Assembly (NCBI GenBank): GCA_027001895.1
Contig: JALTLP010000082.1
Coordinates: 1 to 6,868, forward strand
Length of the DNA stretch: 6,868 nucleotides
Source: Chromatiales bacterium
GTDB lineage: Bacteria; Pseudomonadota; Gammaproteobacteria; UBA6429; Thiohalophilaceae
Direction: 5' to 3'
Below are positions 1 through 4,828 of the stretch, piece after piece (position 1 is the stretch's first letter; every line of letters begins with the position of its first letter). The notes beneath the pieces were generated by a model. The model ran no database searches, had not been told where the DNA came from, and saw nothing but the letters and a program-made list of their open reading frames with translations. The translations under genes and the position numbers were made by a program.

Positions 1-69
1 GCTCGAGACATTGCGCTCACCCATCTGGGATGATTTATTTGAGTTAATGCCTGAAATATCATGAGCCAT
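1..69 (-). CDS. flgM: FlgM, anti-sigma-28 factor (N-terminal fragment, runs off the window)
   Basis: Only the first 23 codons are present, reading leftward from an ATG at 69-67; the protein begins MAHDISGINSNKSS. A GGAG ribosome binding site (complement of 77-80) lies 7 nt upstream. FlgM binds sigma-28 (FliA) in the cytoplasm and is exported through the flagellar secretion channel once the hook is finished, which releases late gene expression. The call rests mainly on context: it is directly downstream of flgA on the same strand and has its own sigma-28 promoter, the classic position and control of flgM. FlgM N-termini are short, polar and poorly conserved, and the fragment fits that but is not diagnostic. 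The sigma-binding C-terminal half is outside the window. flgN would be expected beyond it. A different small protein cannot be excluded. Confidence 0.75.
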   Translation of the reverse strand, partial: MAHDISGINSNKSSQMGERNVSS

Positions 70-109
70 TTTACTGCTCCAACTACCTTTATAGAGTTAC
101 GCATCCATC

Positions 110-136
110 ATAGCGGCTAAATAGCCGAAAACTTTA
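110..136 (-). promoter_or_regulatory. Sigma-28 (FliA) promoter of flgM
   Basis: On the minus strand the sequence reads TAAAGTTT, 11 nt, then GCCGCTAT. The consensus is TAAAGTTT-N11-GCCGATAA, so the -35 element is exact, the spacer is exact and the -10 matches 6 of 8. The start of transcription would fall near 103-105, giving a leader of about 35 nt before the flgM ATG at 69. It lies between the flgA stop and flgM, so flgM can be made both by read-through from flgA and from this late promoter. Confidence 0.85.
114..127. repeat. Perfect inverted repeat inside the flgM promoter
   Basis: CGGCTA-AA-TAGCCG is a 6-bp perfect stem with a 2-nt centre (realistically 5 bp with a 4-nt loop in RNA). It covers most of the promoter spacer and half of the -10 element. 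It is not followed by a T-run on either strand, so it is not a standard terminator. It may be an operator, a weak hairpin in read-through RNA from flgA, or chance. Confidence 0.5.
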
Positions 137-174
137 GCGTATATACACCTGATTTTGGTAAATAATTAATAAAA

Positions 175-891
175 TCACATATTTACCTTAACCAGCCCAC
201 TTGAAATAACCGTCGCCTGAAAAACTCGGCGGCTATTATTATTTCGAACCTTGATTCTTTGCCCTAAAGTCCCGTTCATCAGGGCTTTTCCCTTAACCCG
301 AATGCTTAAATTTGCCGTTTCAGCCACAATAAGCACTTCTTCGCCACGGGTCACCAGTTGTTGCGGTTTGAGTGCCGAGGAGGACAGGATTTTACCTGCT
401 CGCATTGGCCGACGGGCAACCATATTACTGATTTGCTGGATATTTGTGAAATATCCACCGTGTATTTTACTGATATCCTGGCGGCTAAACCGTATATCCG
501 ATGGCTGGATAAGTGTGCCAGCGGGTACGGCATGTTTCAGGGTTAAAACATTTTTAAACTTTTTAATGTAAACCGAAACCCGAATTGACCAGGGTTTGGG
601 GTTAAGGCAACTGACTTCGACACTGGTTCGGCCAAAATCTTTGGCATAATCTGGAAAGCGGGTATTAAGTGTGGTGTTGCACTTTGTTAGCCTGAGCCGC
701 CTGTCGATATTGCCAATATTAAAATTCTGTTGGGGGTTTGTTTGTAATAAAAAATTTTTCACTGCACTGGCAATCGAGCGATGTGGCTGGTAGGTGCTGA
801 TGTTGTTTTTTGCCAGGCCGCTTGAGCTAAGTACTAACAAAGTGTTGCCAAGGTATAAACCCAGTAAAATTTTTAAAATTTTATTTTTCAT
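175..891 (-). CDS. flgA: FlgA, flagellar P-ring assembly chaperone
   Basis: The protein has 238 aa, slightly longer than enteric FlgA (about 220). FlgA acts in the periplasm, where it helps FlgI polymerise into the P ring around the rod. Residues 1-27 form a Sec signal peptide: MKNK, a hydrophobic core, then a likely cleavage after SSGLA. The mature part has an N-terminal domain with two cysteines (C71 in LTKCN, C95 in VEVSC), a spacing suited to a disulfide. A SAF-type C-terminal domain follows from about residue 118 (HAVPAGTLIQPSDI, then RRPMRAGKILSSSALKP and GTLGQRIKVRN). The ATG at 891 is preferred because it supplies the basic n-region of the signal peptide. The ribosome binding site is weak (GGCGAA, complement of 897-902). 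It is transcribed leftward toward flgM and divergently from cheV, with a sigma-54 promoter about 130 bp upstream. Confidence 0.95.
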   Translation of the reverse strand: MKNKILKILLGLYLGNTLLVLSSSGLAKNNISTYQPHRSIASAVKNFLLQTNPQQNFNIGNIDRRLRLTKCNTTLNTRFPDYAKDFGRTSVEVSCLNPKPWSIRVSVYIKKFKNVLTLKHAVPAGTLIQPSDIRFSRQDISKIHGGYFTNIQQISNMVARRPMRAGKILSSSALKPQQLVTRGEEVLIVAETANLSIRVKGKALMNGTLGQRIKVRNNNSRRVFQATVISSGLVKVNM

Positions 892-1012
892 GCTAGTTCG
901 CCAATAAATTGCTTGCTGGTCGTCGATATTTTGACATCTAAATTTTTGGCATCTCTAAGTTTTTGTTTTTAAAAGCCTTAAAAAAATGCCAGTATCAATA
1001 AAAAAACACTCA
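892..1012 (-). other. Predicted long 5' leader of flgA
   Basis: If the sigma-54 start near 1012 is right, this 121-nt stretch is untranslated leader. It is very AT-rich and contains two weak structures. One is an all-AU stem, TTTTTAA (966-972) with TTAAAAA (978-984). The other is a longer-range 6-bp pair, TGGCAT (947-952) with ATGCCA (986-991). I see no open reading frame with a convincing ribosome binding site and no recognisable riboswitch. Confidence 0.45.
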
Positions 1013-1022
1013 CCCTGTTTCC

Positions 1023-1038
1023 TGCAATACGTATGCCA
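1023..1038 (-). promoter_or_regulatory. Sigma-54 (RpoN) promoter of flgA
   Basis: The minus strand reads TGGCATACGTATTGCA, matching TGGCAC-N5-TTGCA at every core position, with GG at -25/-24 and GC at -13/-12. Transcription should start near 1012, giving a 121-nt leader before the flgA ATG at 891. Sigma-54 needs an enhancer-binding activator; the flagellar ones are FlrA/FlrC or FleQ/FleR, none of which is encoded in this window. The element closely resembles the flgB promoter at 3080-3095. Confidence 0.85.
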
Positions 1039-1081
1039 GCGAAGACAGTGTCAGGGCAATGATTTGGTCTATAGAAGATAT

Positions 1082-1108
1082 TCAAGTAACCCGATCATCA
1101 GCCGATAA
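1082..1108 (+). promoter_or_regulatory. Sigma-28 (FliA) promoter of cheV-cheR
   Basis: The -10 element GCCGATAA (1101-1108) is an exact match. Eleven nt upstream is TCAAGTAA (1082-1089), 5 of 8 to the enteric -35 and of the TCAAG type that I recall from Pseudomonas-like sigma-28 promoters. Transcription would begin near 1115, about 26 nt before the cheV ATG. This makes cheV-cheR a late, FlgM-controlled operon. Confidence 0.85.
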
Positions 1109-1140
1109 GACTGAATAATATATAAACGCAAGGTGACATC

Positions 1141-2070
1141 ATGGCTGGAATTCTTGACGGGGTCGATCAACGAACAAATCTGGTAGGCGAAAACAGGCTG
1201 GAACTGCTGCTATTTTCTCTGGGTGGACGTCAGCGGTTTGGTATCAATGTGTTTAAGGTGCAGGAAGTGATTATGTGTCCTGCTCTTACAAAAATAGCAA
1301 ATTCACACCCGATGGTTATTGGGATGACCAATATGCGTGGTAAAACTATTTCGGTGATGGATCTGGCACTGGCCATTGGCAAAAAGCCGTTAAAGCATTC
1401 AGACAATAATTATCTTATCATTACTGAATACAACCGTCAGGTACAGGGTTTTCTTACCAGTGGGGTAGATCGAATTGTTAATATGAACTGGTCAGAAATT
1501 AAAGCACCCCCAAAAGGTCTGGGTAAAGATAATTACATGACTGCGGTAACCGAAGTTGATAATGAATTGATTGAAATAATTGATGTAGAAAAAGTACTGG
1601 CAGAATTACTGGGTGTGGATTTAAGTGCAATTGATGGTGCAGAAGAAGTTAAAACCAAGGAAGATAAATCAATTCGTGTGCTGGTTGTTGACGATTCATC
1701 GGTTGCGCGTAACCAGATTAAACGTACCCTCGATAAACTCGGTATGGAATGTACTATTGGTAAAAACGGCCTGGATGGACTGAATATACTTAAAAATATG
1801 GTAAAGGACGGTTCTGATATTGCAGACCATATTGATGTACTGATTTCTGATGTCGAAATGCCGGAGATGGATGGCTATACCCTTACCTCTGAAATCAGGG
1901 CAAATGAAGCACTGAAAAAACTCCCCATTTTATTGCATACATCTCTGAGTGGTGTTTTTAACCAGTCAATGGTTGCTAAAGTGGGCGCCGACAAGTTTGT
2001 ACCCAAGTTTAATGCTGAGGATCTCGCAAGGGAAGTCACTGAAATACTTGAAACGAAAGGTATTGTTTAA
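1141..2070 (+). CDS. cheV: CheV, chemotaxis coupling protein (CheW domain plus receiver)
   Basis: The protein has 309 aa with two domains. Residues about 16-158 are CheW-like (ELLLFSLGGRQRFGINVFKVQE split over 21-43, VIGMTNMRGKTISVMDL at 59-75), which links chemoreceptors to the kinase CheA. Residues about 178-306 are a CheY-like receiver. It has the acidic pair D184/D185 (VLVVDDSS), phospho-acceptor D237 (LISDVEMPEMDG), T267 (LHTSLSG) and K289 (GADKFVPKF), so all catalytic residues are present and it should accept phosphate from CheA. CheV proteins are thought to tune adaptation and array composition. The ATG has a good AAGGTGA site (1130-1136) 4 nt upstream. It is followed after 36 bp by cheR; the two form an operon behind a sigma-28 promoter. 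Confidence 0.97.
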   Translation: MAGILDGVDQRTNLVGENRLELLLFSLGGRQRFGINVFKVQEVIMCPALTKIANSHPMVIGMTNMRGKTISVMDLALAIGKKPLKHSDNNYLIITEYNRQVQGFLTSGVDRIVNMNWSEIKAPPKGLGKDNYMTAVTEVDNELIEIIDVEKVLAELLGVDLSAIDGAEEVKTKEDKSIRVLVVDDSSVARNQIKRTLDKLGMECTIGKNGLDGLNILKNMVKDGSDIADHIDVLISDVEMPEMDGYTLTSEIRANEALKKLPILLHTSLSGVFNQSMVAKVGADKFVPKFNAEDLAREVTEILETKGIV

Positions 2071-2093
2071 TTTTTATATAAACGGACGACTTA

Positions 2094-2100
2094 AAGAAGA
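2094..2100 (+). promoter_or_regulatory. Ribosome binding site supporting the TTG start of cheR
   Basis: AAGAAGA is an imperfect Shine-Dalgarno sequence (one change from AAGGAGA) ending 6 nt before the TTG at 2107. No in-frame ATG occurs until codon 53, which would delete most of the N-terminal domain, so the TTG is the best start. Confidence 0.6.
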
Positions 2101-2106
2101 CCCAAA

Positions 2107-2940
2107 TTGAATCAACATACATTATCAAAGAATGACTACGAAAACTTCCGGGCTTTTCTGGAAAATGCCTGTGGTATCGTGCTGGGTGAAAACAAACACT
2201 ACCTTGTAACCAGTCGTCTAACTCGCTTGCTCGATGAGTTTAACTATCCATCACTTGGCAATATGATAGACAAGCTTGGTCAGGCAAATAATTCAGCATT
2301 AAAAGACAAAATTATAGATGCAATGACCACCAATGAAACCAGCTGGTTTCGTGACAAGTATCCTTTTGAAATGCTGAAGAATGAAATATTTAACGAATTG
2401 GCAGCAAAAAAACCACCCAGAATACGTATCTGGTCTGCGGCCAGTTCAAGCGGGCAGGAAGCCTATTCGATAAGTATGACTTTTTCTGAATATCAGATGA
2501 AGAACCCGGGTAAGTTTAGCGGCCAGCTTGAAATTGTGGGTACCGATATTTCGCCAACCGTTCTGAAACTGGCACGTGAAGCAAAGTATGATGAACTTAG
2601 TCTGTCGCGTGGTTTATCACCTGAACGTTTGCAACGTTTTTTTATCGACCAGGGTGACGGCGGCCAGAAAGTAAAACCGGAGGTTGCCAGCCGATGCCGT
2701 TTTACCGAATTAAACCTGCTTAACAATTACAGCCTGCTTGGGAAATTTGACATTATCTTTTGTCGTAATGTTTTAATTTATTTCTCGGCTGATATTAAGA
2801 AAGATATTTTAACCCGTATGGCAAAACTGCTAAACAAGGGCGGCTATCTTTTTCTGGGGGGGTCAGAATCCCCTACCGGCTATTGTGACCTGTTTGAAAT
2901 GGTCAAGCTCAACTCTGGCGTTGTTTACCGTCTTAAATAG
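2107..2940 (+). CDS. cheR: CheR, chemoreceptor glutamate methyltransferase
   Basis: The protein has 277 aa, normal for CheR. It transfers methyl groups from S-adenosylmethionine to glutamates on chemoreceptors, the adaptation step of chemotaxis opposed by CheB. The helical N-terminal CheR domain covers about residues 5-73. The linker and start of the catalytic domain carry TTNETSWFRD (74-83). The SAM-binding loop is RIWSAASSSGQEAYS (107-121), the adenosine-contacting acidic residue lies in VGTDIS (144-149), and FDIIFCRNVLIYF (214-226) and GGYLFLGGSES (245-255) complete the fold. A beta-subdomain region surrounds 165-200. No extra C-terminal TPR domain is present, so this is the plain chemotaxis form. 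The start is TTG, and translation is probably modest. The gene follows cheV by 36 bp and precedes the flgB operon, as in Vibrio and Pseudomonas. Confidence 0.97.
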   Translation: MNQHTLSKNDYENFRAFLENACGIVLGENKHYLVTSRLTRLLDEFNYPSLGNMIDKLGQANNSALKDKIIDAMTTNETSWFRDKYPFEMLKNEIFNELAAKKPPRIRIWSAASSSGQEAYSISMTFSEYQMKNPGKFSGQLEIVGTDISPTVLKLAREAKYDELSLSRGLSPERLQRFFIDQGDGGQKVKPEVASRCRFTELNLLNNYSLLGKFDIIFCRNVLIYFSADIKKDILTRMAKLLNKGGYLFLGGSESPTGYCDLFEMVKLNSGVVYRLK

Positions 2941-2983
2941 TCACTAACAAAACAGCCAGCATTACCAGTCACCTGAATAAACA

Positions 2984-3013
2984 GCAATTTTTTATCAACG
3001 GGTAATAAATTGC
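2984..3013. repeat. Imperfect inverted repeat between cheR and flgB
   Basis: GCAATTT (2984-2990) pairs with AAATTGC (3007-3013). After one T-T mismatch, three more pairs form, leaving an 8-nt loop TCAACGGG. It is AT-rich and is not followed directly by a T-run, so termination after cheR would be weak at best. It could equally be a protein-binding site upstream of the flgB promoter, lying at about -122 to -93. Confidence 0.5.
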
Positions 3014-3037
3014 CGTTTGAACTCTTCGTTGCCGTTT
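3010..3037. promoter_or_regulatory. Paired TTGCCGTTT direct repeats, candidate activator sites for flgB
   Basis: TTGCCGTTT occurs at 3010-3018 and again at 3029-3037, start to start 19 bp. They lie about -96 to -69 from the predicted flgB start, where upstream activating sites of sigma-54 enhancer-binding proteins are usually found. On the other strand each reads AAACGGCAA. Binding by an FlrC/FleR-type regulator is inference from position; I cannot verify a motif match here. Confidence 0.45.
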
Positions 3038-3079
3038 TTAAATACTCCTAAGTTACTGAATCACAAGTTTAAAAAAAAC

Positions 3080-3095
3080 TGGCATAGCTGTTGCA
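3080..3095 (+). promoter_or_regulatory. Sigma-54 (RpoN) promoter of the flgB operon
   Basis: TGGCATAGCTGTTGCA has GG at 3081-3082 and GC at 3093-3094 with exact spacing and matches the consensus at all core positions. It follows an A-run (3071-3078). Transcription should start near 3106, giving a 35-nt leader to the flgB ATG at 3141. It probably drives flgBCDEF and genes beyond the window. Confidence 0.9.
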
Positions 3096-3140
3096 ATGTC
3101 TTGTGTAAGTTTTTTAACAAGCTATTTTCAGGAAAAGAAT

Positions 3141-3542
3141 ATGAGTATTGGATTCGGTCAAACATTCAACTTGCACGAGCAAGCATTGTATTTGCAGGCA
3201 CGTCGTACTGAATTACTGTCATCTAACCTGGCAAATTCTGAAACACCACATTACAAGGCGAAAGACTTTGATTTTAAAGCGTCATTACAGGCGGCAGTAA
3301 GTAATCCGTTGGGTAATAAACTGTTAAAACAAACAAATTCAAAGCATATTCAGCCTGAAGATTCCGACTACCGTTTTGAAGTCATGTACCGCATGCCATA
3401 CCAGGCATCGCTGGATGGGAACACAGTCGAAGATCAGGTGGAAATGTCTGCCTTTAACGATAACGCAATTCGCTATATGGCAAGCTTGCGTTTTCTGAAT
3501 GGCAAAATAAGTACTTTAATGAGCGCGATTCGCGGCGATTAA
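3141..3542 (+). CDS. flgB: FlgB, flagellar proximal rod protein
   Basis: The protein has 133 aa (enteric FlgB about 138). FlgB is exported by the flagellar type III apparatus and forms part of the proximal rod next to the MS ring. The N-terminal helix has the axial-protein signature (HEQALYLQARRTELLSSNLAN, split over 12-32, then SETPHYKAKDFDF). The C-terminal helix region is VEMSAFNDNAIRYMASLRF. The ATG at 3141 is chosen over an in-frame ATG at 3096. It has an AGGA site at 3130-3133, and the earlier ATG lies upstream of the predicted transcription start (3106) and would add an atypical extension containing a cysteine. It is the first gene of the rod-hook operon, 16 bp before flgC. Confidence 0.95.
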   Translation: MSIGFGQTFNLHEQALYLQARRTELLSSNLANSETPHYKAKDFDFKASLQAAVSNPLGNKLLKQTNSKHIQPEDSDYRFEVMYRMPYQASLDGNTVEDQVEMSAFNDNAIRYMASLRFLNGKISTLMSAIRGD

Positions 3543-3558
3543 TTAACAGGAAATAATT

Positions 3559-3972
3559 ATGTCACTTTTTAATGTTTTTGGTATATCCGGGTCGGCGTTA
3601 CAGGCACAAACTTTGCGCCTTAATACAACATCGAGCAACATGGCAAATGCAAATAGCGTGAGCAGCAGTATTGGTTCAACATATCGGGCGCGTCATCCGG
3701 TTTTTGCACCGATGGTCAGTGAGTTTGCTGGTGATAAAAAAGCAGTGGGTGTAAAAGTGTTAGGAATTGTTGAAAGCAAACGACCACTACGTTCTGAATA
3801 CAACCCTGAACATCCACTTGCCGATGAAGAAGGATACATTCATATGCCCAATGTAAACATGATTGAAGAAATGGCAGATATGATTTCAGCGTCACGTTCG
3901 TATCAGTCAAATATTGAAGTCATGACCACTGCAAAGAAAATGTTAATGCGTACATTGCAGCTTGGTCAGTAA
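3559..3972 (+). CDS. flgC: FlgC, flagellar proximal rod protein
   Basis: The protein has 137 aa, the usual length. FlgC is a proximal rod subunit exported through the flagellar channel, assembling with FlgB and FlgF. The N-terminus MSLFNVFGISGSALQAQ followed by LRLNTTSSNMANANS is the axial-family motif, with the asparagine-rich turn (SSNMANA) expected near residue 25-31. The family-typical ending is also present: GYIHMPNVNMIEEMADMISA (92-111), then SRSYQSNIEVMTTAKKMLM and TLQLGQ. An AGGAAA ribosome binding site is at 3548-3553. No cysteine is present. It is 16 bp after flgB and 37 bp before flgD. Confidence 0.97.
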   Translation: MSLFNVFGISGSALQAQTLRLNTTSSNMANANSVSSSIGSTYRARHPVFAPMVSEFAGDKKAVGVKVLGIVESKRPLRSEYNPEHPLADEEGYIHMPNVNMIEEMADMISASRSYQSNIEVMTTAKKMLMRTLQLGQ

Positions 3973-4009
3973 TTTAAAACTAAACCGGGAAACGTGAACA
4001 GGAAATAAC

Positions 4010-4744
4010 ATGGAACCGATTGACAATAAAATTTCATCCTTTGAAGAAATTGGTTTAACAACAAACCAGCAAAAAAAACCGGCTGAACAAAAAAAACTCG
4101 GCCAGGAAGATTTTATGGATCTGATGTTAGCTCAGATGAATCATCAGGATCCTTTCAAGCCAATGGAAAACGGTGAGTTCCTGACACAAATGGCGCAGTT
4201 CAGTGCAGTAAGTGGTTTAAAGGATATTAAAAATTCGTTTGAAAGCCTTGCCGATACCATGCAGTCCAATCAGGCATTGCAGGCTGCCGGTATGGTTGGC
4301 CGTAAGGTACTGGTACCGGGTAACAGCTTCAGGGTAAGTGAACAGGCAAGTCAGGGCCTGGGTAAGGCTTTTACAATGCAGGCATCAACAGATTTAAAAG
4401 TGGCTACCGATGAGCTTGTTATCAATATTAAAAACTCAAAGGGTAATGTTGTCAAAGAGATTAACCTTGGCGCCAGGGAAGCTGGCAAGGTGGACTTTAA
4501 GTGGGACGGCAAGATAGAACAACAGGCAGATTTTGCCGAAGACACCGAAGATGCTGTTATGGCACCACCAGGCATCTATACGATAGAAGCTTATGCCAGT
4601 ATCGAAAATGAAAAAGAAGGCGTTGATACACTCGTCTTCGACATGGTTGACAGCGTTAATGTCGGTCATGCAGGACAGCCAATGACTTTAAACCTCACCA
4701 ATGCCGGGCAGGTAAAAATGTCGGAAGTATTAAAGATTATGTAA
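4010..4744 (+). CDS. flgD: FlgD, hook cap (hook assembly scaffold) protein
   Basis: The protein has 244 aa (enteric FlgD about 230). FlgD sits at the tip of the growing hook and guides FlgE polymerisation, then is discarded. The conserved N-terminal export and scaffold region is clear at about 30-75: LGQEDFMDLMLAQMNHQDP (30-48), FKPMENGEFLTQMAQFSAV, then GLKDIKNSF. From about residue 90 comes the Tudor/Fn3-like part, with AAGMVGRKVLVPG, the fibronectin-like strand FKWDG and PPGIYTIEAYA. An acidic stretch (FAEDTEDAV) interrupts the FKWDG-to-PPGIY loop. The AGGAAA site is at 4000-4005. There is no cysteine. It is separated from flgE by an 84-bp gap with two hairpins. Confidence 0.96.
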   Translation: MEPIDNKISSFEEIGLTTNQQKKPAEQKKLGQEDFMDLMLAQMNHQDPFKPMENGEFLTQMAQFSAVSGLKDIKNSFESLADTMQSNQALQAAGMVGRKVLVPGNSFRVSEQASQGLGKAFTMQASTDLKVATDELVINIKNSKGNVVKEINLGAREAGKVDFKWDGKIEQQADFAEDTEDAVMAPPGIYTIEAYASIENEKEGVDTLVFDMVDSVNVGHAGQPMTLNLTNAGQVKMSEVLKIM

Positions 4745-4745
4745 T

Positions 4746-4771
4746 AACTGCTTAAGAATATTTAAACAGTT
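4746..4771 (+). repeat. Inverted repeat after flgD (hairpin 1)
   Basis: AACTG-C-TTAA (4746-4755) pairs with TTAA-A-CAGTT (4762-4771): nine of ten positions pair, with one C-A mismatch and a 6-nt loop GAATAT. It begins 2 nt after the flgD stop. It is AT-rich and has no T-run after it, so it is not a convincing terminator. It could slow RNA decay or act as a processing site between flgD and flgE. Confidence 0.5.
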
Positions 4772-4780
4772 CCAGTTTAT

Positions 4781-4797
4781 ATCATGTAATACATGAT
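4781..4797. repeat. Perfect palindrome upstream of flgE (hairpin 2 or operator)
   Basis: ATCATGT-AAT-ACATGAT is a perfect 7-bp inverted repeat with a 3-nt centre, extendable by one T-G pair. It lies 18 nt upstream of the flgE ribosome binding site (AAGGAG, 4816-4821). As DNA it has the size of a dimeric regulator site; as RNA it would form a small AU-rich hairpin. No promoter that I recognise accompanies it. Confidence 0.5.
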
Positions 4798-4828
4798 GAA
4801 GTAGTAACAACAGTAAAGGAGAAAGGTT

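Noticed and set aside
251..571. Open frame on the plus strand opposite flgA, and similar frames opposite cheR, flgC, flgD, flgE and flgF
   Set aside because: They lie wholly inside well-recognised genes, have no plausible ribosome binding site or family features, and are explained as shadows.
975..991. Second sigma-54-like element on the minus strand in the flgA leader (TGGCA followed by GGC)
   Set aside because: The GG-to-GC spacing is two bases too long, which sigma-54 does not tolerate; the element at 1023-1038 has exact spacing.
1044..1052. Short palindrome GACA-G-TGTC upstream of the flgA promoter
   Set aside because: Four-base arms are expected by chance and it matches no flagellar regulator site that I can name.
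3096..3140. Longer flgB reading frame starting at 3096
   Set aside because: It lies upstream of the predicted sigma-54 start, lacks a fitting ribosome binding site and gives an N-terminus unlike FlgB.
4250..4257. GCCGATAC inside flgD, resembling a sigma-28 -10 element
   Set aside because: No TAAA-type -35 at the required 11-nt spacing; it encodes ordinary FlgD residues.
4752..4783. Possible sigma-70 promoter before flgE (TTAAGA and TATATC)
   Set aside because: Both boxes are poor and the spacing of about 20 nt is too long; AT-rich sequence gives such matches by chance.
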